A stretch of DNA of 28,184 nucleotides from a virus. Position 1 is the first letter of the stretch. The number at the start of each line of letters is the position of its first letter. The stretch spans positions 1-28,184 of the IMG/VR virus record IMGVR_UViG_3300031857_001055; one strand, given 5' to 3'. A model generated the notes under the pieces. It was not told where the DNA came from, made no database searches, and saw only the letters and a list, made by a program, of their open reading frames with translations. Position numbers and translations under genes: made by a program. Positions 22,778-28,184 of the stretch are shown here, piece after piece.

Positions 22778-23532
22778 TGGGAATAAGAATAACCGAATAT
22801 CCAAATACGCAAACCACCTTCGATAACAATGATGAGTTCGATGTGTCTGCATACGTTGCACCTGCGACACCTTACGACTCAAGAAAATATACTTGGTCTA
22901 CGTTAAAGGCTGCAATCATTACGATAATAGGTCAGATATGGCCAAGCGGAACTACAGGCCAAACAATAAAGAAGGGCGCGAGTGCATGGGAAGCAACAAG
23001 CGACATCTTCAATTCAAGTGGCAACATTGGAATTGGAACAATAACACCAAGTACAAGGCTTCATGTAGAAAAAAATATTGCTGGAGTTGATCCTGTTGCT
23101 TTTTTTAAGAACTCAAGAAATACGGGCACTACTAATGTTGCAAATAATGTAATGGTTGGTAGCTTAGAGGTTGGTTCTGTTAGTTCATTGGGCTATGCTA
23201 ACCAATATGGTGAAGTGAATGATGTGTTTTTAAAGGCAGATAAAACGACTAATGGTAACACTAATGTATGTGCAGGGTTTCAATCAACTGAATATGAAGG
23301 GATGGTTAGATTTTATCCATTAGCAGTAACACCACAGCATAATATTCATGCGCCTTTATCGGTTCAGGGTACGGATGGTAAGTTGATATGGAAAGACATG
23401 ATTACAAATGGCATGGCTTATACTGATGGCTTCAAGATTATTAACAAAGTGACTGCAAGCAAAACAGCAACAGGTGATTATTTAGAAATATCGATTGCAG
23501 GAGTGACCAGATACATACCTTTATTCAATTAA
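22777..23532 (+). CDS. Tail fibre-like protein A with GNIGIGT motif
   Basis: The protein has 251 residues. Residues 1-50 resemble the start of the protein at 24443 (RITEYPNTQTTFDNNDEFDV against KISEYTTEQTTIEDTDRQEL), a likely virion-attachment segment. Near residue 81 is GNIGIGTITPSTRLHVE, the repeat found in many phage fibre and spike proteins that carry a C-terminal S74 chaperone. No S74 domain is visible here and the protein ends after a beta-rich section, so cleavage-type maturation is not expected. It probably forms a thin fibre or fibre adaptor on the tail tip. Confidence 0.65.
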   Translation: MGIRITEYPNTQTTFDNNDEFDVSAYVAPATPYDSRKYTWSTLKAAIITIIGQIWPSGTTGQTIKKGASAWEATSDIFNSSGNIGIGTITPSTRLHVEKNIAGVDPVAFFKNSRNTGTTNVANNVMVGSLEVGSVSSLGYANQYGEVNDVFLKADKTTNGNTNVCAGFQSTEYEGMVRFYPLAVTPQHNIHAPLSVQGTDGKLIWKDMITNGMAYTDGFKIINKVTASKTATGDYLEISIAGVTRYIPLFN

Positions 23533-23534
23533 TC

Positions 23535-24446
23535 ATGGACGGCGAAACAGCACTACAATACTTTTACACATTGCCAAGGCCGACAGCCGTTGAGCCTACA
23601 TTGTTATTACCGAATAGCAATTTAGATGATTGCTGCAAGCTATTTAAGACGATGGTACTTGCTAACGATGGAGTGAATAACATGGAGAATGACATTACAT
23701 CATTCTTGAATCTTTGTTCGCCGACCACATCAGCGGCAGTCTACAAGATATACAAAGAAGGTGTATTGAAAGCTACATTGACAGGCAGCACATACGGCGT
23801 TGATTATCCTTTTGCCTTTGATAGCATAGGAGTTCAAAAGTTTGTAGGCTATAAAGTAGAATGGTATAAGATAATTGACTTATACGGCGAAGGTATTTAT
23901 CAAATTGCGTTGGTTGTTACTGATGCAATGCTAGGTAATACAACAACATATTCAGATGAATACAAGGTTTGCCTTTACAGAGCAGACAGAGCCGAGCAAA
24001 CAGTTAGAATTGATTGGTGGCAAAGCGGAACTATTGGTTCAATGATTAATCAAAAGCTGCAGAAACAATATTCAGATTTGAATTGGCATAATCAAATAAG
24101 ACTACCAGCATTTTTTGGTTATCCAACAACGGAAGGAGTAAAGGAAAATGTGCAATATTGGAATGGCATTAGAGAGTGGACTAAGGATGAACAAGAGCCT
24201 ATGTATGTGTTAAAGACAAAGCGCATACCTTACAACTTGCAGACATTATTGAGAGTTGAAATCATGGCATCAGATAGATGTTTGATTACTGACTATAATT
24301 CGAAAAATGCAGCTATTTTTGTTGACTTCGATGTTAAATTTGAGCCGAAACACGCACCAAATTGGAAGCCATTAATTAGTAAATTAGCGGACGTTGAATT
24401 AAATTGCACACAACGATATAATAATTACAAAAAACATAGGTCATGA
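23535..24446 (+). CDS. Unknown tail protein (303 aa)
   Basis: A 303-residue protein between two fibre-like genes. It contains mixed strands and loops (AVYKIYKEGVLKATLTG, VEWYKIIDLYGEGIYQIALVV), the middle WHNQIRLPAFFGYPTTEG, and a cysteine pair near the start (DDCCKLFK). The domain style recalls Ig-like or jelly-roll tail proteins, but no family is recognised. Its position suggests a tail-tip or fibre-base role. It overlaps the next gene by ATGA. Confidence 0.5.
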   Translation: MDGETALQYFYTLPRPTAVEPTLLLPNSNLDDCCKLFKTMVLANDGVNNMENDITSFLNLCSPTTSAAVYKIYKEGVLKATLTGSTYGVDYPFAFDSIGVQKFVGYKVEWYKIIDLYGEGIYQIALVVTDAMLGNTTTYSDEYKVCLYRADRAEQTVRIDWWQSGTIGSMINQKLQKQYSDLNWHNQIRLPAFFGYPTTEGVKENVQYWNGIREWTKDEQEPMYVLKTKRIPYNLQTLLRVEIMASDRCLITDYNSKNAAIFVDFDVKFEPKHAPNWKPLISKLADVELNCTQRYNNYKKHRS

Positions 24447-26068
24447 GCTTAAAGATTTCAGAATATACAACAGAGCAAACAACTATTGAGGACACAGATA
24501 GACAGGAACTATCGACTGAAATTGCGCCTAGCGTATGGGAGACTAGATGGTATTCAATAACGAATTTAAAAGCTAAGTTAAAGGCTTATTTTGATACGTT
24601 ATACTTGACGGCAACTCCTAACTTAGCGCAAGTAACAGTAGCAGGAAATACTACAACAAGTGGAATAGATGTAGCTGCTTTAAATGTTACTCAAGGTACT
24701 GAAAGTTTCCAAATCAATTCAAATGGTCAAATAGATGCAATACCTGACACAACAGCACCCACGAATAAAACTACAATTCAATTTAATTCACCCACAGGAA
24801 ATAATCAATACTCGATTCCTGATAAAGCAGGTGCAACAGATACTTTTGCGATGCTATCTGACATCACAGGTGGTGGTGGCATACTTCACGGCACGGCAAG
24901 CGGAACAGACACATACGCGGTTACTATCACAGGGCCAACAGCGTACAACGATGGCGATGCTTACCTAGTAAGATTCACAAACGGAAACACAACAGGCGCA
25001 ACACTTAACATCAACTCAATCGGTGCTGTTGACTTATACAGAAACAACGATGGCCCTTTAATAGGTGGCGATATAGTAGATGGTGGTGAAATGCTATGTG
25101 TCTACAATTCGACTACTAATAGATTTCAAGTTATAGGCACAGCACCAAACACATTACTTGCTTACGTTACGAATGACGACTCAGTATCACTAACGAAAGG
25201 AATGCCAGTGTACGCATTCAGTGGTACAGGCGATAGGATGACCGTTAAGAGAGCCGACAATTCATCAGATGCGACGTCTGCTCAAACAGTTGGGCTTGTA
25301 TTATCAACCTCAATCGGGGTTAATCAAAAAGGATTAATCATGATGCAAGGGCTATTGGATGGGTTAAGCATTTTACCTACATCTACCTTTGCTGATGGGG
25401 ATGCTATCTATTTAGGTGGAACGGCAGGCACAATAACCAACGTGAAGCCAAGCGCACCTGACCATTTAGTTTACTTAGGAGTGGTAACCACAGCTAACAC
25501 AGGTAGTGCAGGTCGTATGTATGTAAGGGTGCAGAATGGATATGAGCTTCAAGAGCTTCATAACGTAGCTATTTCAAGTCCCGCAAACAATGATGTGTTA
25601 CAATATGACAGCGCAACATCGTTGTGGAAAAATAAAGCTACTAACCTATTTATTACGACAGGTGACCAAACAACTAGTTCAACAACAAACGTAGGTATTA
25701 CAGGCTTGTCGGTTGCAACATCTGCAAATAAGCGTTATGCTTTTGATGGATTTATTCATATTGGATGTGCTACTACAGGTGGTTTAAAATTTACCGTTAC
25801 AGTACCATCAGGTTCAACATTAAACTTTGCATTTTTTGGGCCAACAAATCCAAATGTTGGAAATGCTATTCAACAATTTATAAACGTATCTGCAACTCAA
25901 ACGGGAATTATTGGAAATGGTGTTTCAACATTAGGTATTGTTAGATTTTATGGTGAAGTAACAACAGGAGCAACAACAGGTACAATACAAGTAGGATTTG
26001 CAACGGGAGTTAGCGGTAATTCAACAATATTTCAAAATGGTACTAACATAGTTTATACAGAAAGATGA
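24443..26068 (+). CDS. Tail fibre-like protein B
   Basis: A 541-residue protein rich in Thr, Gly, Ala and Asn. Its N-terminal 50 residues (KISEYTTEQTTIEDTDRQEL with a following SITNLKAKLKAYF) match the start of the protein at 22777. A repeat-like, glycine-rich stalk follows, then a region of GVNQKGLIMMQGLLDGLSI, DGDAIYLGGTAGTI and GRMYVRVQNGYELQELHN type, common in phage fibres (about 280-380). The C-terminal 140 residues (from FITTGDQTTSSTTNVGITGL) look like a jelly-roll head ending in IVYTER. This tip is the likely receptor-binding part. The gene overlaps its neighbours by ATGA at both ends. Confidence 0.7.
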   Translation: MSLKISEYTTEQTTIEDTDRQELSTEIAPSVWETRWYSITNLKAKLKAYFDTLYLTATPNLAQVTVAGNTTTSGIDVAALNVTQGTESFQINSNGQIDAIPDTTAPTNKTTIQFNSPTGNNQYSIPDKAGATDTFAMLSDITGGGGILHGTASGTDTYAVTITGPTAYNDGDAYLVRFTNGNTTGATLNINSIGAVDLYRNNDGPLIGGDIVDGGEMLCVYNSTTNRFQVIGTAPNTLLAYVTNDDSVSLTKGMPVYAFSGTGDRMTVKRADNSSDATSAQTVGLVLSTSIGVNQKGLIMMQGLLDGLSILPTSTFADGDAIYLGGTAGTITNVKPSAPDHLVYLGVVTTANTGSAGRMYVRVQNGYELQELHNVAISSPANNDVLQYDSATSLWKNKATNLFITTGDQTTSSTTNVGITGLSVATSANKRYAFDGFIHIGCATTGGLKFTVTVPSGSTLNFAFFGPTNPNVGNAIQQFINVSATQTGIIGNGVSTLGIVRFYGEVTTGATTGTIQVGFATGVSGNSTIFQNGTNIVYTER

Positions 26069-26511
26069 TAACAGAAAAAGCAATTAACGAAAATGGGGCT
26101 TTAGTTCCTGAAAACTTACACAATTTAGGTTTTGGCAGCACTTGCGATGGTACTAATTTCTACTTTTTTGAAACAAAGCAAGAAGCCGATGATTTTGTTT
26201 CGGCTAACACACCACCAATAGTAGATGAAAGACTAGCACCTGAATATTATTTAGTGCGTGAAACTGTAGGCAAAGCGTTAGTGAATGAGGTGTCAAATGA
26301 CTTGTTATCGCAATACAAAAGAGGTGAATTAACTTTTAGCCAAATAATGGACATCGAAGAAAGTCTGAAAGAGGTTATATCTTCATTGAGAGGTGGTCAA
26401 TTCTACACAGCAAGCTATAAGTTAAGCATTGCACAAGGCGTGCCCGAACAAATGAAAACAGACTTGACAGCTACAATCAATTTATTAATCCAAACTCATT
26501 ACGTTGTATAA
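26065..26511 (+). CDS. Unknown protein after fibre B, possible fibre chaperone (148 aa)
   Basis: A 148-residue protein that overlaps the fibre gene stop by ATGA. The start, MITEKAINENGALVPENLHN, and the middle, FYFFETKQEADDFVSANTPP, precede a helical C-terminal half (VGKALVNEVSNDLLSQYKRGE, QIMDIEESLKEVISSLRGG). A small helical protein directly after a receptor-binding fibre is often a fibre assembly chaperone, but no family resemblance is clear. No signal peptide or membrane segment is seen. Confidence 0.5.
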   Translation: MITEKAINENGALVPENLHNLGFGSTCDGTNFYFFETKQEADDFVSANTPPIVDERLAPEYYLVRETVGKALVNEVSNDLLSQYKRGELTFSQIMDIEESLKEVISSLRGGQFYTASYKLSIAQGVPEQMKTDLTATINLLIQTHYVV

Positions 26512-26909
26512 TGCTATACTTATCTAACATCGCGTTTTTCATCCTTATAGGCTTTATTGAGGCACTTATGTGGCATGAACTTGTAACTAAGATTTCAAGG
26601 CTACAGGCAAAGAGATTACACTACCCATTAGTGGTTATTAGATTGGTTTGGTTTTGGGCCATTGCCTTTGTTACCAACTACGATATGGCCACTTTAATAC
26701 CTTTGTTTATGTGTTACCCTTTTTGGCATCTAGGGAGTTTATATCAGTTTAGGCATTGGCTTAATCCTATGATATATCCTTATGGATTTTTCAGCAATGC
26801 TTCGAGCAGTTCAACATCTGTATGGGATAAGATATTGCCTATGGATTGGCAGTTCAGAACTATGTTATTTGTTGTTGGTAGTATGTTTTATTTACTTTGG
26901 AACTTATGA
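26511..26909 (+). CDS. Multi-spanning membrane protein, holin candidate
   Basis: A 132-residue protein with about four hydrophobic segments: 4-19 (LSNIAFFILIGFIEAL), about 40-58 (LVVIRLVWFWAIAFV), 60-72 (MATLIPLFMCYPFW) and 117-132 (MLFVVGSMFYLLW). Short charged loops lie between. Its size, number of membrane segments and place after the fibre genes, immediately before a second membrane protein, fit a lysis function such as a holin, but no endolysin gene is visible in the window to confirm it. It starts at the previous stop (TAATG) and overlaps the next start by ATGA. Confidence 0.55.
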   Translation: MLYLSNIAFFILIGFIEALMWHELVTKISRLQAKRLHYPLVVIRLVWFWAIAFVTNYDMATLIPLFMCYPFWHLGSLYQFRHWLNPMIYPYGFFSNASSSSTSVWDKILPMDWQFRTMLFVVGSMFYLLWNL

Positions 26910-27226
26910 TTACGTTACCAGTTGTTATCACTATTTGTGCCTTTATATTAGGCATCACCTTTACGCTTGTAAAGATTATCTACGACATCATAATTAGAAG
27001 GGTTACATTGCTTGAGAAAGTAAAAGAGAACCACGAAAAGAGAATCCAAAAGGTTGAGGATTTGCATGGGCGCGACATTGAAGAAATAAAAAGGCTACTT
27101 GCTGAATTGTCAATCGAGGTAAAAGCACTTAACAAGTACATTCATAAAGACAATCTCGATTTGATAGACTTTATTAAGCAGCAAGGCGACATTATTCAGC
27201 TTATACATCGGCAGATGAATAATTAA
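26906..27226 (+). CDS. Single-TM coiled-coil protein, spanin- or antiholin-like
   Basis: A 106-residue protein starting at ATG 26906 (MITLPVVITICAFILG); an upstream TTG at 26897 would add three residues but lacks the ATGA coupling. The N-terminus is a hydrophobic helix (about 3-30, including ITFTLVKIIYDIII), followed by a long charged coiled coil (VKENHEKRIQKVEDLHGRDI, EIKRLLAELSIEVKALNKYI). One membrane anchor plus coiled coil is the layout of inner-membrane spanins and of some holin-superfamily proteins. Coupling to the preceding membrane protein suggests they act together, possibly in lysis. Confidence 0.55.
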   Translation: MITLPVVITICAFILGITFTLVKIIYDIIIRRVTLLEKVKENHEKRIQKVEDLHGRDIEEIKRLLAELSIEVKALNKYIHKDNLDLIDFIKQQGDIIQLIHRQMNN

Positions 27227-27237
27227 GAACAACACCC

Positions 27238-28184
27238 ATGTCACAAAGAAATGAATCACATTATAAGTATGTAATTGATAATCCGAGTGCCACCTACCAC
27301 GACTTTGCTAAGGAATTTAACATAGGCAAACAATTTGCAAAAACTAAGTTCGCTAAGATGAAAAAGTCAATAGCTAAGCACCCGACACTAGCTAAAGATT
27401 CATCAGAGCAAGGTTATTCATTCGAAGATTCTAAACACTACTGGCATAAGTCAGACAATGTATCCACCTTTGTAAAGGTCGATAACTCAATAAGTGGCTT
27501 TGAGGTTGTGCAGATGATAGATGAGATTCTTGAATCTCGCAAACTACCCAAAGTAAAGTTCCCAAAAGTAAAGCCCACAGATAATGTGCTGAATGTAATC
27601 CTATCAGATATGCACGTTGGACTAGACCCTAATCCGCAAGGTAGGTCTTTATTCAACTACAAGTATAATAAGGAGATTTTTAATTATAGATTAGAGCAAG
27701 TTTACTTTACAATTTGTAAGGAATATAACACACATGGATGCTTTGACACCTTAGTACTTTATGACTTAGGAGATGGACTAGATGGATGGAACGGTGAAAC
27801 AACTCGCGGAGGTCATAAGCTAGAGCAAAACATGAGCAATGTAGAGGCTTTTAAGACTTATGTGGGAGGTAAACTTGATTTGATTGAGAAAATAATAAAT
27901 GGTGGTTTTGCATCTAAGATAGTTATTCGGTCAGTATCGAAATGTAACCATTCGGGCGACTTTGGTTACATAGCCAACGAAACTATAAAGATGCTAATTG
28001 AGAGGGTGTATGATAATCAGTATTGCTCATTCTACATACTAGAGAGGTTTATGGAACACTTTGTGCATGGTGAGCATTGCTTTATCGTTACGCATGGTAA
28101 GGATGATAAAGTTATGAAGTTTGGGATGCCTTTAAATTTGAACGACAAGACAATCAACTTTATAAATTCGTACATAAAGCACTA
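27238..28184 (+). CDS. Metallophosphoesterase-like protein with N-terminal HTH-like region (partial)
   Basis: The frame is open from ATG 27238 to the right edge (315 residues seen, C-terminus missing). Residues 15-43 (PSATYHDFAKEFNIGKQFAK) look like a helix-turn-helix. From about 118 the calcineurin-like phosphoesterase motifs follow in order: ILSDMHVG (D124, H126), LGDGLDG (G178-D179), KCNH (N237, H238, in place of GNH), a VHGEH segment (H280) and FIVTHGKDD (H286), the latter replacing the usual GHxH. The family cleaves phosphodiesters or phosphoproteins with two metal ions. The atypical GNH and GHxH motifs leave the activity uncertain. A nuclease or DNA-end-processing role fits the HTH-like start, but this is inference. 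It starts 11 bases after the coiled-coil protein gene. Confidence 0.72.
   Translation, partial: MSQRNESHYKYVIDNPSATYHDFAKEFNIGKQFAKTKFAKMKKSIAKHPTLAKDSSEQGYSFEDSKHYWHKSDNVSTFVKVDNSISGFEVVQMIDEILESRKLPKVKFPKVKPTDNVLNVILSDMHVGLDPNPQGRSLFNYKYNKEIFNYRLEQVYFTICKEYNTHGCFDTLVLYDLGDGLDGWNGETTRGGHKLEQNMSNVEAFKTYVGGKLDLIEKIINGGFASKIVIRSVSKCNHSGDFGYIANETIKMLIERVYDNQYCSFYILERFMEHFVHGEHCFIVTHGKDDKVMKFGMPLNLNDKTINFINSYIKH

Noticed and set aside
25319-25337. Inverted repeat TTAATC/GATTAA
   Set aside because: Short, within the fibre coding sequence, and expected by chance in AT-rich DNA.
26897-26905. TTG start for the coiled-coil membrane protein
   Set aside because: ATG 26906 overlaps the previous stop as ATGA, the common junction in this genome.
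1-28184. Search for integrase, attachment sites, tRNA genes, endolysin or insertion sequences
   Set aside because: No supporting frames or repeats were recognised; lifestyle (lytic or temperate) cannot be decided from this window.

Overview
The window is a contiguous piece of the genome of a tailed double-stranded DNA phage (or prophage) of a Bacteroidota host. The host assignment rests on promoter-like TAnnTTTG (-7) boxes in front of several genes, A/T-rich upstream regions instead of Shine-Dalgarno sites, very AT-rich DNA, and the style of the tail and terminase proteins. All supported genes lie on the + strand and are packed tightly, with ATGA or TAATG stop/start overlaps at many junctions. 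A long non-contractile tail (siphovirus) is inferred: there is an HK97-type head module, a tube-like tail protein and an 884-residue tape measure, and no sheath gene was recognised. No integrase, attachment site, tRNA, polymerase or endolysin gene was seen.

Left part (1-6941), early/middle genes: the end of an unknown gene, a NinG-family recombination nuclease, and a run of small unknown proteins. One of these carries a pair of DnaJ-like CxxCxGxG zinc motifs and another a basic GGKRQGAGRK segment. A nucleotide-metabolism group follows: a DUF6378-like protein, an SGNH-hydrolase-like protein, a helical protein with motifs like those of thymine-hypermodification enzymes, a MazG-like pyrophosphohydrolase and a thymidylate-synthase-family enzyme. 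Together they suggest that this phage carries modified pyrimidines in its DNA. Three genes in this part (776, 2438, 5291) are each preceded by the same regulatory module: a 19-bp palindrome, a second inverted repeat, and a -7 box at an identical distance. Two of them also encode the same N-terminal peptide.

Middle part (6977-14572), packaging and head: small and large terminase subunits, portal, a 26-residue mini-gene, a prohead protease with an added zinc ribbon, major capsid protein, small connector-type proteins and a probable major tail protein. A strong intrinsic terminator follows at 14601-14633, and a new promoter overlaps its T-tract.

Right part (14645-28184), tail and probable lysis: two small tail genes, a protein in the tail-chaperone position, tape measure, a large tail hub-like protein, large beta-rich tail proteins, two fibre-like proteins sharing an N-terminal segment, two membrane proteins in a holin/spanin-like position, and a metallophosphoesterase-like protein cut by the window edge.

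No stretch longer than 300 bases lacks a gene. The longest gaps (681-775, 2329-2437, 2969-3047, 5193-5290, 5630-5718) hold the regulatory modules, hairpins and a terminator described below; in 5630-5718 I see nothing convincing.
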